A stretch of 64,000 bases of DNA, taken from the NCBI GenBank assembly GCA_023440705.1, contig JAEXRP010000024.1, forward strand, positions 1 to 64,000, written 5' to 3'. The stretch's first letter is position 1; every line of letters begins with the position of its first letter. This document shows positions 42,385 to 51,386 of this stretch, one piece after another. The notes beneath the pieces are model-generated. The model saw only the letters and a program-made list of their open reading frames with translations, was not told the DNA's origin and did not search any database. A program made the translations under genes and the position numbers. Source of the stretch: Soonwooa sp023440705 (GTDB taxonomy: Bacteria > Bacteroidota > Bacteroidia > Flavobacteriales > Weeksellaceae).

Positions 42385-43860
42385 ATGAATAAAAAATTAC
42401 CCATTTACGCTTGTATCGCCATCGTGTTGATCAAGTTTTTGTTTCTTTTGACGCATCATATTCAGGAGGACGCGTTGATCACTTGGCGTGTAGCTCAGAA
42501 TCTTTTAGACTTTGGTGTTATAGGTTTTAATGGCGACGAAAAAATCTCATCTTCTACGACGCATACTTATGTTTTCGTCTCTTATTTTTTCAACTTGATT
42601 TTTGGGAAGGCGTATTTTATGTATCCGCTTCTCATTTTTAATTCAGTTTTGTTCACAATAGGAAGTTATTTTCTGTCGAAAATATTGTTAAAAGAATATT
42701 GGCAACAAGCGGTTTTTATTGTGTTGTTTGGGATTTTGCCACCGTCGATTAAGATTTCAATACTTGGGATGGAATATGGTATTCTTTTCTTTTTAGAAAT
42801 GTCGTTATTGTATTATGGATTTTATCAAAAAAAGAACTGGGCGTTATTGCTTTTTCCACCGCTGATTTTGTTCACAAGAATTGATACAGTTATCTTTTTA
42901 GGAATTGTTTTTATAGTTGATTTAATTTGGAACAAAAAAATAAATTGGCGTTACATTTTAGGCGGAATAATCGGTGTTGGTGTTGTGTTAGCCTTTAACT
43001 GGTTTTATTTTGGAGAAGTTGTCAACAATACGATTACTGCGAAAAAATTGGCTTACGATAAAGAATTTACAGCAAGTCTTAGTTGGAAGTATTTCTTGAT
43101 TAATTATGGTAATTATTGGGGAATGTTAAAGATGACGACTAACTTTAATCCTTACACGATTTTGGTGCTGTTGTTTGAGTTGTGCGCTTTCATTTATTTA
43201 GTAACAAAAAAGAATTCTCGTAACATTTTTTTGTGGATCATTTTCCTTTTTGGATGGGCTAAACAAATTATTTTTATCTCTCAAAAATCTTATTTCGATT
43301 GGTATTATTGGGTGCCACAGATTTTGTTATTTGCGGTGATTATTGTATTTATTTTAGAACAAAAAACAAAACGAAATCTTTGGATGGCTTTGTTGCTTTT
43401 GTTTTACATTGTTCCGATGCTTGCTTATCAAACGATACATTCTATCGCAACTGGAAATGGCGAATGGAATTACAGACGAAGCATTGGGTTATTTTTAGAC
43501 CAATATGAAAAAGATAAAAACCAATGGATTTTCCTAGAGCCAGCAGGTTTTGTTCCTTATTATTCGCATCTTAAAACTATTGACGAAGTTGGTCTAGTTG
43601 ATCGTGGCGTACAAACTGAAATTGTAAAGGACAAAAAACATTATTGGTTTAATACCATTAAAAACAGACAACCAAAATATATTTTGGCTTACAAAGATAT
43701 TTATCAAGATCCCGAAGCTGAGTATTACAAAGAGCATTATAAACTTTTAAAAGAGTTTAGAATTAAAGATCATCTTAAAAGTGATAATCCAATTTTGGAA
43801 AAAATTTATAAACTAAAACCTTCTGGTAGAGATTATAATTTGTACGAAAGAATTAAATAG
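42385..43860 (+). CDS. Multi-pass membrane protein resembling GT-C glycosyltransferases
   Basis: The 491-residue protein has about ten hydrophobic helices up to residue about 350. The first loop reads QEDALITWRVAQNLLDFGVI, then GFNGDEKISSSTTHTYVF. This resembles the DDA.I..R.A.NL..G.G..FN.GE pattern with the acidic catalytic pair of arabinofuranosyltransferase-like GT-C enzymes. The C-terminal soluble part (about 370-491) has PAGFVPYYSHLKTIDEVGLV, seen in related proteins. It likely transfers a sugar from a lipid-linked donor at the outer face of the inner membrane; donor and acceptor are unknown. It follows the DUF2723 gene by 67 bases. Confidence 0.72.
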   Translation: MNKKLPIYACIAIVLIKFLFLLTHHIQEDALITWRVAQNLLDFGVIGFNGDEKISSSTTHTYVFVSYFFNLIFGKAYFMYPLLIFNSVLFTIGSYFLSKILLKEYWQQAVFIVLFGILPPSIKISILGMEYGILFFLEMSLLYYGFYQKKNWALLLFPPLILFTRIDTVIFLGIVFIVDLIWNKKINWRYILGGIIGVGVVLAFNWFYFGEVVNNTITAKKLAYDKEFTASLSWKYFLINYGNYWGMLKMTTNFNPYTILVLLFELCAFIYLVTKKNSRNIFLWIIFLFGWAKQIIFISQKSYFDWYYWVPQILLFAVIIVFILEQKTKRNLWMALLLLFYIVPMLAYQTIHSIATGNGEWNYRRSIGLFLDQYEKDKNQWIFLEPAGFVPYYSHLKTIDEVGLVDRGVQTEIVKDKKHYWFNTIKNRQPKYILAYKDIYQDPEAEYYKEHYKLLKEFRIKDHLKSDNPILEKIYKLKPSGRDYNLYERIK

Positions 43861-43870
43861 TAATTACGAT

Positions 43871-43943
43871 TTATGAATTATGAATTATGAATTATGAATT
43901 ATGAATTATGAATTAATTTTGTAAAACCTAAAACCTAAAACCT
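43871..43943. repeat. Tandem heptamer repeats TTATGAA (6 copies) and AAAACCT (3 copies)
   Basis: TTATGAA is repeated exactly six times at 43871-43912 plus TTA. After a short gap, AAAACCT is repeated three times at 43923-43943. The block ends seven bases before the next ATG. Exact tandem copies point to slippage or copy-number variation. Confidence 0.9.
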
Positions 43944-43949
43944 GAAAAG

Positions 43950-44477
43950 ATGAAATTTTGTGCATTTCTTCGTGGCGTTAATGTTAACGGTACTTCCATG
44001 AAAATGAAAGACGTTTGCGATGTTTTTTCAAATGCGGGAATGCAAAATGTACAAAGCCTTTTAGCAAGTGGAAATATCCTTTTTGAATCTGAAAATAATG
44101 CTGAAGCTTTAAAAGCAATTTTAGAAAAAGCGATGTCTGAGGCTTTTAGTTACGACGCTTTTTTGTTTGTCAGAAGCTTGGAGGAAATTAAATCTATTGC
44201 AGAAAATATGCCTTTTGAAACTAAAGAAGATTTTCATAATTATGTTTTTATTTCGGATAAAAATACAACGAAAGACTTGCTAATTTTTTTCGAAAACGCT
44301 AAAAATAAAGATCAAGAATCTGCCAAAATTGTCAAGGATGTGTTCTATTGGCAGACTCCGAAAGGAAATACTTTGCAATCCGACTTTGGCAAAATTTTGG
44401 GAAAGAAAAGTCTAAAGGATAAACTTACAAGTCGTAATTTTAACACCATTGAAAAAATTATAACAAAACTGAAATAA
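43950..44477 (+). CDS. DUF1697 protein
   Basis: The 175-residue protein begins MKFCAFLRGVNVNGTSMKMK and continues FSNAGMQNVQSLLASGNILF. This FLRGVNVGG.....M..L...G...V.TYI.SGNV.F pattern defines DUF1697. The family is widespread in bacteria and has a ferredoxin-like fold with no known biochemical role. The start is preceded by the heptamer block, not by a Shine-Dalgarno site. It ends one base before the next gene, so the two are co-transcribed. Confidence 0.88.
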   Translation: MKFCAFLRGVNVNGTSMKMKDVCDVFSNAGMQNVQSLLASGNILFESENNAEALKAILEKAMSEAFSYDAFLFVRSLEEIKSIAENMPFETKEDFHNYVFISDKNTTKDLLIFFENAKNKDQESAKIVKDVFYWQTPKGNTLQSDFGKILGKKSLKDKLTSRNFNTIEKIITKLK

Positions 44478-44478
44478 T

Positions 44479-45354
44479 ATGAAAAAGATTTTCATCGGAG
44501 CTTTAGTTTTTATCGGTATTTCCATGTTTTCGCAAGTACAAAAATTTGACTTTGTAACGAATGTGCCCGATGCCGAACCTAGTTATGTGATACTCCCGAA
44601 CAAAGATTCTTCTCAACAAGAATATATGCTAGGATATATTTATTTTGATGGTATGGCAGGATATTCTTTCCGTGCAATTGGTGAGCTGAAGATGCTTAAT
44701 AATAAATTATCATTCTCAGTTCCTGAAGAGTTTAAGAAATCTATGCATGTTTCACGCGTCGGAAATTTTGGGTTAAAACTTGCAAAGCTTAATTCAAAAA
44801 CTATTGAAGAGTTAAAATTGCAAAATCCTCCTGATTGGCTTGCAACTTACTATTCTAATAATCCACCAACCAATGAACAGCTTTTGAAAAGGGCGAGTAT
44901 GCTGAATGGTGGTGGCGCTCCTCAACTTGCTTTGCCAAGATTAAAATCATTATATGATAAAAATTTTAGAAGTCAGGATTTATATTTCGAATTAGCCTTT
45001 GCTTACAACGCTTTGAAAGATTTTCAAAATGCTGAAAAAATTACAGATGAAGCTATAAAATTAAAAAAGGATAATGACAATTTGAAGAAGGAATATGTTT
45101 ATGCATTGGTTAATCAAAAAAAGATTACAGAAGCTGAGGACTTTATGATAGCAAACGAAAATAAGTTTAGCAATGATTTTGCAAAGTCAGAATGTTATTT
45201 GAATATAGGGGTTTATAGCGCACATTTTGATAAATTAGATGTTGCAAAAAAATGGTTGGCAAAATTAAGTTTACAACCAAATGCATCCAAGTTTCAAAAA
45301 AACATAGACACGATTACTTCAATTATAAAAGAAAAAGAAAATCAGAAAAAATAA
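44479..45354 (+). CDS. Secreted or periplasmic TPR protein
   Basis: The 291-residue protein has a signal peptide (about residues 1-19, ISMFS then Q). It has an N-terminal beta-rich region (about 25-100) and TPR-like helices from about residue 135 (QDLYFELAFAYNALKDFQNAEKI, AKSECYLNIGVYSAHFDKLDVA). No catalytic motif is seen. It is probably a protein-protein interaction factor of the periplasm; the function is unknown. Its stop codon overlaps the kdsA start (taATGa), so the two are translationally coupled. Confidence 0.75.
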   Translation: MKKIFIGALVFIGISMFSQVQKFDFVTNVPDAEPSYVILPNKDSSQQEYMLGYIYFDGMAGYSFRAIGELKMLNNKLSFSVPEEFKKSMHVSRVGNFGLKLAKLNSKTIEELKLQNPPDWLATYYSNNPPTNEQLLKRASMLNGGGAPQLALPRLKSLYDKNFRSQDLYFELAFAYNALKDFQNAEKITDEAIKLKKDNDNLKKEYVYALVNQKKITEAEDFMIANENKFSNDFAKSECYLNIGVYSAHFDKLDVAKKWLAKLSLQPNASKFQKNIDTITSIIKEKENQKK

Positions 45355-46163
45355 TGATACAATATTTAGAAAACATAAAGCACAAAGATTCCAAAAACTT
45401 CTTTTTAATTGCTGGACCTTGTATTATCGAAGGTGAAGATATGGCGCTGCGTATTGCAGAAAAAGTGATTGAAATCACTGATAAATACAATATTCCTTAT
45501 ATTTTTAAAGGAAGTTTTAAAAAAGCGAATCGTAGTAGAGTAGACTCTTTCACAACAATTGGTGAAGAAAAATCTCTAGAAATTCTTAAAAAGGTTGGCG
45601 AAACATTTAATATTCCGACAACGACTGACATCCACGAAAACGAACATGCAACTTTGGCGGCGCAATATGTTGACGTGTTGCAGATTCCAGCATTTTTGGT
45701 ACGTCAAACCGATCTTTTGGTTGCGGCTGCTAAAACTGGGAAATGTGTAAGTCTTAAGAAAGGACAATTTTTGTCGCCAGAAGCGATGCAATTTGCAGTT
45801 CAAAAAATCACAGATTCTAATAACCCAAAAGTTGCGATTATTGAAAGAGGAAATTCTTTCGGATACACAGATTTGATCGTTGATTATCGCGGAATTCCAA
45901 CCATGCAACAATATGCGCCAGTTATTTTGGATGTGACGCATTCTTTGCAGCAACCTAACCAAAATTCGGGTGTTACAGGCGGACGTCCAGAATTGATTGA
46001 GACGATTGCGAAAGCGGGTATTGCTGTTGGTGCAGATGGATTGTTTATCGAGACACATCCGACACCAGAAACGGCGTTGTCCGATGGCGCGAATATGCTT
46101 AGGTTGGATAAATTGGAAGATCTTATGCAAAAATTGACTCGCGTACGCGAAGCAATTATTTAA
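45354..46163 (+). CDS. kdsA: 3-deoxy-8-phosphooctulonate synthase (KDO-8-phosphate synthase)
   Basis: The 269-residue enzyme joins phosphoenolpyruvate and arabinose-5-phosphate to KDO-8-phosphate for the lipopolysaccharide core. Family blocks are FFLIAGPCIIEGEDMALRIA, YIFKGSFKKANRSRVDSF, TDIHENEHA, VSLKKGQFLSPEAMQFAVQK, ERGNSFGYTDLIVDYRGIPTM and FIETHPTPETALSDGANML. The start at 45354 overlaps the previous stop and gives the normal length; a longer in-frame start at 45252 lies inside the upstream gene. A hairpin terminator follows. Confidence 0.96.
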   Translation: MIQYLENIKHKDSKNFFLIAGPCIIEGEDMALRIAEKVIEITDKYNIPYIFKGSFKKANRSRVDSFTTIGEEKSLEILKKVGETFNIPTTTDIHENEHATLAAQYVDVLQIPAFLVRQTDLLVAAAKTGKCVSLKKGQFLSPEAMQFAVQKITDSNNPKVAIIERGNSFGYTDLIVDYRGIPTMQQYAPVILDVTHSLQQPNQNSGVTGGRPELIETIAKAGIAVGADGLFIETHPTPETALSDGANMLRLDKLEDLMQKLTRVREAII

Positions 46164-46168
46164 AATAA

Positions 46169-46203
46169 AAAAGGAGTTTGAAAGTATCAAACTCCTTTTG
46201 TTT
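46169..46203 (+). terminator. Terminator after kdsA
   Basis: AAAAGGAGTTTGA (46169-46181) pairs exactly with TCAAACTCCTTTT (46187-46199), followed by GTTTT. Confidence 0.85.
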
Positions 46204-46402
46204 TAGTGGAAAAAATTTTACAACAATTAAAAATCTGAATGATTTTTTAACAAAACAAAGCTAGTCAATTTGTATTTGATACATAGTTTTTCACAATTAA
46301 AAAATAATTAAAAATTTATACAATCTTTTTAAGGCTTTACACGTTTTTAGATTTTAAATAATCAACATTAATCGTATATTTAACGACCAAAAAAACGAAG
46401 CA

Positions 46403-48847
46403 TTGAAAAATTATATTTCCTTATTTCTTTTGATGACGCCTTTGGCTGTTTTCTCACAGATTAACTTAAAAGTATTAGACGAAGACGGCAATGCAGTTGG
46501 CCAAGCAAAAGTGACTTATAACAATCAAGAATACCAAACCGATAACAAAGGTTTTATTAAAATCCCTTTAGGGACCGAAGTTACAAGCTTATCGGTGGAG
46601 AAAGAAGATTTCAAATCTTTTACAAAACAAATTCCATTAACACCAAAAACGCAGAATCTTAACATTCTATTTTTACCAGTTACAAAGGTTAATGAGATTA
46701 AAGAAGTTGTTTTTCAAAAGAAAATAAAACCAAAATCTAACGATCTTAGTTCTGTTGAGATTTCGCCAAGAGAAGCGCAAATTGTCGCTTCACTTTCTGG
46801 TGGTGTAGAAGGTTTGATCAAAACACTTCCACAGTTTAACTCCAATACCGAACTTAGTTCGCAATATATGGTGCGTGGTGGTAATTATGACGAAAACTTG
46901 ATTTACATTAATGATATAGAAATCTATCGTCCATTCTTAATTAGAAATTCTTTACAAGAAGGGATGAGTATCATTAACCCAGATATGGTTGGATCACTTA
47001 ACGTATCTGCGGGAGGTTTCGAAGCACGTTATGGCGACAAAATGTCGTCTGTGCTTAACATCTATTATAGACAACCACGAGAATTGGAACTTTCTGGTGA
47101 AGCTTCTCTTATCGGTGGTCGATTGACTTTGGGCGGAACAACAAAGGATAAAAAATTGTCAGCTTTAGTAAGTGGAAGATACCGTAATACGAATTTGGTA
47201 TTAAATACACTTAATGAAGATACGGATTTTAATCCGCAGTACATGGACTTTCAGTCGTATATTAACTACGATTTTAATGATAAACTAAAATTATCGTTTT
47301 TAGGATATTTTTCGAAAAACGATTACGAGATGATTCCAAAACAAAAAGAAGTTGAGTTTGGATCATTATTTCAGCCAATTCGTTTGACTGTTGGTTATAA
47401 TGGTAAAGAAGACGATCAGTACAAAAACATGATGGGAACTTTAAGCCTTAACTACAAGCCAACCAAACAATGGAATCTTGGTGTTGATGCGTTTGCGTAT
47501 CAAAACCGTGAGCGCGAATATTACAGCATTGCTTCTGGTTATATGTTACAAGCATTCAACCCAGAAACTGGCGATCCAGAAGCGACTTACGATGCTGGTG
47601 GACAAATTGACCATGCTCGTAATGATCTTAAAGTTCGTACGATGGGAGCGCAGGCGAGAGCTCGTTTTTCACCAAATGTAAATACAGACTTCGAAGTTGG
47701 TGTTAAAGTCGAAAAAGAAAAACTACAAGACAACACTAACGAATGGCAATTGGTAGATTCTTTAGGTTACAGCACACCAAGAGATTTTGTCCTTCCAGGA
47801 AATCTTGATGCTTCTGCTTTAAAGTTAAAATACCACATGGCTGGTGTTAACGATATCGATGCGACGAGATTATCAGCTTACGCCCAATATTCTCAAAAAT
47901 TCAATTGGGGAGATAACAAAGTCTTTGTTAATGCAGGTGTGAGAGTACAAAATTGGAGTTTTAATAAAGAAACTTTAGTAAGTCCAAGAGCACAGTTTGC
48001 GATCAAACCAAATTGGGATATGGATATGTTGTTCAAATTGACAGGAGGTGTATATTACCAAGCGCCTTTCTATAAAGAGATTAAAGATCTTAGTGGCGAT
48101 TTTAATCCGAACATCAAAGCGCAACGTTCTTATCAAATTATCTTGAGCAACGATTACGAATTCCGTATCGGAACAGCTAAAGATTCAAAACCATTTAAGT
48201 TAACGACTGAAGCATATTATAAGAAGTTTGATAACTTAATTCCTTATTATTTGGATAATGTGAGAATTCGTTATTCTGGTAAAAATAATGCGGAAGGTTA
48301 TGCTTATGGATTGGATACAAGATTATTTGGAGAGTTTGTACCGGGCGTAGATTCTTGGATTTCTGCAAGTTATGCTCGTGTTTATGAAAATATTGAAAAC
48401 AAAGGTTATATCCCAAGACCGACGGATCAAAGATTTAGATTTTCGTTGTTCTATCAAGATTATATGCCGAAGTTCCCAAGTATGCGTGTTAACTTGACGT
48501 TGACTTATGCAAGTGGATTGCCGTCTGGGACGCCTGTTACGTTCGATAGCAATGGACAACCAGATTATACTGCGGCTTATACTTTCCAAAAAACTTTGCC
48601 AGCTTACAAGCGTGTAGATATTGGACTTTCTAAAGTTTTTATCGACCAAAAAGACAACAAAGTGACTGGCGGATTCTGGGGTAACTTCCGAGAATTGACG
48701 TTGGGTGTACAAATTTTCAATGCGTTTAATATCAATAACACGGTTGCCAATCAATGGGTTAATGATGTTAATAGCACTGCTTATTATCCAGTTCCAGTTC
48801 GATTGACAGGACGATTCTTTAATGTGAAATTAGAGTTTAAACTATAA
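46403..48847 (+). CDS. TonB-dependent outer-membrane receptor with carboxypeptidase-regulatory-like N-terminal domain
   Basis: The 814-residue protein has a signal peptide (residues about 1-18, LAVFS then Q) and a carboxypeptidase-regulatory-like domain (about 20-100: INLKVLDEDGNAVGQAKVTY). The plug domain (about 115-230) contains VEGLIKTLPQFNSNTELSSQ, then YMVRGGNYDENLIYINDIEI. A 22-strand-type barrel follows, ending in the aromatic/hydrophobic FFNVKLEFKL. The plug lacks an obvious TonB box. The substrate is unknown; no SusD-like partner is adjacent. The start is TTG, chosen because MKN.. begins the signal peptide directly there. A strong terminator follows. Confidence 0.9.
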   Translation: MKNYISLFLLMTPLAVFSQINLKVLDEDGNAVGQAKVTYNNQEYQTDNKGFIKIPLGTEVTSLSVEKEDFKSFTKQIPLTPKTQNLNILFLPVTKVNEIKEVVFQKKIKPKSNDLSSVEISPREAQIVASLSGGVEGLIKTLPQFNSNTELSSQYMVRGGNYDENLIYINDIEIYRPFLIRNSLQEGMSIINPDMVGSLNVSAGGFEARYGDKMSSVLNIYYRQPRELELSGEASLIGGRLTLGGTTKDKKLSALVSGRYRNTNLVLNTLNEDTDFNPQYMDFQSYINYDFNDKLKLSFLGYFSKNDYEMIPKQKEVEFGSLFQPIRLTVGYNGKEDDQYKNMMGTLSLNYKPTKQWNLGVDAFAYQNREREYYSIASGYMLQAFNPETGDPEATYDAGGQIDHARNDLKVRTMGAQARARFSPNVNTDFEVGVKVEKEKLQDNTNEWQLVDSLGYSTPRDFVLPGNLDASALKLKYHMAGVNDIDATRLSAYAQYSQKFNWGDNKVFVNAGVRVQNWSFNKETLVSPRAQFAIKPNWDMDMLFKLTGGVYYQAPFYKEIKDLSGDFNPNIKAQRSYQIILSNDYEFRIGTAKDSKPFKLTTEAYYKKFDNLIPYYLDNVRIRYSGKNNAEGYAYGLDTRLFGEFVPGVDSWISASYARVYENIENKGYIPRPTDQRFRFSLFYQDYMPKFPSMRVNLTLTYASGLPSGTPVTFDSNGQPDYTAAYTFQKTLPAYKRVDIGLSKVFIDQKDNKVTGGFWGNFRELTLGVQIFNAFNINNTVANQWVNDVNSTAYYPVPVRLTGRFFNVKLEFKL

Positions 48848-48848
48848 A

Positions 48849-48885
48849 AAAAATGCTTCGCAAAACTGCGAAGCATTTTTGTTTT
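48849..48885 (+). terminator. Terminator after the TonB-dependent receptor gene
   Basis: AAAAATGCTTCGCA (48849-48862) pairs exactly with TGCGAAGCATTTTT (48867-48880), giving a hairpin with a T tail. Confidence 0.85.
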
Positions 48886-49053
48886 AGGCTGTGTCCCTTC
48901 GCTCGGTAACTTCCGGCGCTTGCTACGCCGCGCCTCCAGTTCCTCACTTGGGTCGGGCTGTTCGCTATATCTTGACGGGCTCGCTCGGACGGTTCCGCTT
49001 GCGCTCCGCCGCCTCACTCGCCCGCAAGGATGCCGCTGCCATCCCTCATAGAA
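48886..49053. repeat. GC-rich dispersed-repeat-like element
   Basis: This segment is far more GC-rich than its surroundings. It contains TCGGGCTGTTCGCTATATCT and CAAGGATGCCGCTGCCATCC, words I associate with GC-rich intergenic elements of flavobacterial genomes (from memory). The middle part (CTCGCTCGG, TTCCGCTTGCGCTCCGCCGC) is rich in short inverted words. A minus-strand open frame across it is basic, low-complexity and not a gene. Confidence 0.5.
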
Positions 49054-49107
49054 AGTGATAATAAGAAAATTTCCTCATCCAAATCAGAATCCCGAAATTT
49101 GTGTATA

Positions 49108-49176
49108 AATTAGGAATTAGGAATTAGGAATTAGGAATTAGGAATTAGGAATTAGGAATTAGGAATTAGGAATTAG
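49108..49176. repeat. Tandem heptamer repeat AATTAGG (9 copies)
   Basis: AATTAGG is repeated nine times without change at 49108-49170, plus a partial AATTAG. The unit differs by one base (G for T) from the AATTATG-phase form of the heptamer at 43871. Confidence 0.95.
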
Positions 49177-49250
49177 AAGTTCGTCGCTTCTAGTAGCGCA
49201 GCGTATCGAGAAGTTCTTAGAATTAGGAGTTAGATACTGTGCTCACTGAG
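49177..49250. repeat. Degenerate fragment of a palindromic dispersed repeat
   Basis: GTATCGAGAAGTTCTTAGAA near 49201-49220 closely resembles CGTATCGAGAAGTCTTGATT in the palindrome at 63893-63979, but the opposite arm is missing. CACTGAGCGGAGCTGAAGTG near 49243-49262 looks like another dispersed-repeat word. Confidence 0.45.
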
Positions 49251-49272
49251 CGGAGCTGAAGTGTTAAATATT

Positions 49273-49328
49273 TACGAATTGCGAATTACGATTTTAGAAT
49301 CGTAAATCATAAATCCAAAATCTGAAAA
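49273..49328. repeat. Degenerate heptad repeat upstream of pepE (eight 7-base units)
   Basis: The units tacgaat, tgcgaat, tacgatt, ttagaat, cgtaaat, cataaat, ccaaaat and ctgaaaa follow in register without gaps. They end 22 bases before the pepE ATG. Confidence 0.55.
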
Positions 49329-49350
49329 AATCAAAGCAAAAACAATAAAA

Positions 49351-50043
49351 ATGAATATAATATTAGCATCGACTTCCACATTGTATGGAGGACAATATTT
49401 AGAATACTTAAAACCAGAATTAGAAAAACTTTTCGCGGATGTTGATGAGATTTTATTTATCCCATTTGCGCGTCCGGGAGGTATTTCACATGAAGAATAC
49501 ACGGCGAAAGCTGCTAGTTTTTTTTCGACAATTGGTAAAAAAGTCAGAGGATTTCATGAGTTCGAGGACAAAGCCGAAGCCATCAACCAAGCAAAGGCTT
49601 ACTTCACTGGAGGCGGAAATACTTTTCTATTGGTAAAGACATTACACGAAGAACATTTGATGTCAGTTTTAAAACAAAATGTAGAATCAGGGAAAGCTTA
49701 TTTAGGTTGCAGCGCAGGAAGTAACATCGGCGGTGTTAATATGAAAACCACCAACGATATGCCGATTATGTATCCGCCAAGTTTCGATTGTATGGGATTG
49801 GTTCCGTTTAATATTAATCCACATTATTTAGATCCAAATCCAGATTTGCACCACAATGGCGAAACCCGCGAAACAAGAATTTTGGAATTTCTGACGCAAA
49901 ACGATCTTAAAGTTGTTGGCTTACGAGAAGGAAACTGGATCAGAAGAATTGACAACAAAATTACGGTTGAAGGCTCACAACTAACCCGAATATTCGAGCA
50001 AGGCAAAGAACCTTACGAGATCGAATCGGGAAGCGAGTTATAA
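49351..50043 (+). CDS. pepE: Peptidase E (dipeptidase E, family S51)
   Basis: The 230-residue protein has the class I glutamine-amidotransferase-like fold of Asp-dipeptidases. The nucleophile Ser121 is in YLGCSAGSNIGG. IPFARPGGISHEEYT, AYFTGGGNTFLLVK and PFNINPHYLDPNPDLHHNGE are typical of PepE. It cleaves dipeptides with N-terminal aspartate in the cytoplasm. The upstream 500 bases are almost entirely repeat sequence. The next gene follows after 12 bases. Confidence 0.92.
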   Translation: MNIILASTSTLYGGQYLEYLKPELEKLFADVDEILFIPFARPGGISHEEYTAKAASFFSTIGKKVRGFHEFEDKAEAINQAKAYFTGGGNTFLLVKTLHEEHLMSVLKQNVESGKAYLGCSAGSNIGGVNMKTTNDMPIMYPPSFDCMGLVPFNINPHYLDPNPDLHHNGETRETRILEFLTQNDLKVVGLREGNWIRRIDNKITVEGSQLTRIFEQGKEPYEIESGSEL

Positions 50044-50055
50044 ACATAAATAACG

Positions 50056-50736
50056 ATGAAAAAAATAGTTTTTTTACCAATTTTAGTTTTTGGACAGTTT
50101 TATTTTGGGCAATACAATTTTAACCTCAAAAATGCGAGCCGTCTTTTTGATGCTGAAATTTCGGTTCAGAACTGTGAAGGCGACACATGCAGTGGTGAAG
50201 GCACCGTAAACTTAATTGATAAAAAGACCAAAAAACTTTTCCAGACTTTAACATCGGATAATTTATACTTTTATCTCAACAAGAATCAAAAACCAAGCGT
50301 CAACGTCATCGAAATGTATGGCGAACAAAGTCCACTTATTTTCGGTGATTTTAACTTTGATGGTTCCGAAGATGTTGCAATTAGAAACGGAAACGAAGGA
50401 AGTTACGGTGGTCCATCTTATAATGTTTATGTTTATAATTTGACCAAAAAGCAGTTTGTCCTTAGTCAAGAATTAACCGATTTAACTTTTGAAAATCTTG
50501 GAATGTTTGAGACTGATAATGACCGTAAGCGTATCATAACTTATGCAAAATCGGGCTGCTGCTATCATATTAAAACAGAATATGAGGTTGTTCCCAAAAA
50601 AGGACTTTTAAAAGTATACGAGTTTGAAGAAGATGCAATGGGTGGGGAAAATGTGAAAGTCACAACCCGAAACCTCGTAAAAGGTAAATGGCAAACTAAA
50701 ACTAAGACCTACAAAATCAATGATTATTACAAATAA
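50056..50736 (+). CDS. Secreted protein of XAC2610-like (FG-GAP-like) type
   Basis: The 226-residue protein has a signal peptide (about residues 1-18, GQFYFG then Q). The central part contains FGDFNFDGSEDVAIRNGNEG, then YGGPSYNVYVYN, a calcium-binding-like DxDxDG loop of the kind in XAC2610-related and FG-GAP proteins. A conserved CC pair (KSGCCYH) and N-terminal Cys pair (NCEGDTC) may form disulfides in the periplasm. The function is unknown. It sits in an operon between pepE and the HD-domain gene. Confidence 0.7.
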   Translation: MKKIVFLPILVFGQFYFGQYNFNLKNASRLFDAEISVQNCEGDTCSGEGTVNLIDKKTKKLFQTLTSDNLYFYLNKNQKPSVNVIEMYGEQSPLIFGDFNFDGSEDVAIRNGNEGSYGGPSYNVYVYNLTKKQFVLSQELTDLTFENLGMFETDNDRKRIITYAKSGCCYHIKTEYEVVPKKGLLKVYEFEEDAMGGENVKVTTRNLVKGKWQTKTKTYKINDYYK

Positions 50737-50741
50737 TAAAA

Positions 50742-51329
50742 ATGAAATTACAAAAAGAAATAGATTTTATATTAGCGGTTGATGCGCTAAAAAATGTTAA
50801 CCGCAGAAATTACAATGCTGACGACAGTCGTCGCGAAAACACTGCTGAACATAGCTGGCAGATTATCATTTTGGCGCAGATTCTTTATCCTTACGCCAAG
50901 CAAAAAGAGAAAATTGATTTATTACGCGTGATCAGGATGTTGTCGATTCATGATTTGGTGGAGATTCATGCGGGAGATACTTTTATTTTTGATGAAGCTT
51001 TAATGGAAGGGAAATTCGAGCGTGAGAAAATTGCAGCACGAAAAATATTCGGAATTCTTAATGAAGATCTAGCTGAAGAATTTTATAATCTTTGGATAGA
51101 GTTTGAAGAAGAGAAAACGCATGATGCTATTTTTGCTTGTTCTATCGATCGCATAATGCCATTTATCCTAAACTCTTATACAGAAGGGAAAAGCTGGACA
51201 GAAGCTAGTGTTACGTCGGAGCAAGCGCGCAAAATTATCGAAAATGCTGTGAAGCGTTCGTCGGACGAAATGGGCGAAGTTTTCGATATTCTTATTGAAA
51301 AAAACATTGCCGAAGGACGATTGAAATAA
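50742..51329 (+). CDS. HD-domain phosphohydrolase (YfbR-like)
   Basis: The 195-residue protein has the HD metal motif of the HD_3/YfbR group: RRENTAEHSWQIIILAQILY supplies the first His. LSIHDLVEIHAGDTFIFD supplies the HD pair and the catalytic EIHAGD. A later Asp is in CSIDRIMPFILN. YfbR-type enzymes remove phosphate from deoxynucleoside 5'-monophosphates. It is cytoplasmic. It is the last gene of the operon beginning with pepE and ends at a strong hairpin. Confidence 0.9.
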   Translation: MKLQKEIDFILAVDALKNVNRRNYNADDSRRENTAEHSWQIIILAQILYPYAKQKEKIDLLRVIRMLSIHDLVEIHAGDTFIFDEALMEGKFEREKIAARKIFGILNEDLAEEFYNLWIEFEEEKTHDAIFACSIDRIMPFILNSYTEGKSWTEASVTSEQARKIIENAVKRSSDEMGEVFDILIEKNIAEGRLK

Positions 51330-51349
51330 TCTTATTTCGCTTAGAATGA

Positions 51350-51380
51350 AAAACGCAAAGCCTTGGCTTTGCGTTTTTTT
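51350..51380. terminator. Terminator between the HD gene and the ELWxxDGT protein gene
   Basis: AAACGCAAAGCC (51351-51362) pairs exactly with GGCTTTGCGTTT (51365-51376), followed by T. The A-rich left flank lets it serve the convergent gene too. Confidence 0.85.
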
Positions 51381-51386
51381 GATATT

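Noticed and set aside
43871..43915. CRISPR-like array
   Set aside because: The units are seven bases with no spacers, so it is a simple tandem repeat; no cas genes are present.
48784..49017. Minus-strand open frame of 77 codons in the GC-rich element
   Set aside because: It overlaps the end of the receptor gene and a repeat-like GC-rich stretch; the protein is basic, low-complexity and has no domain.
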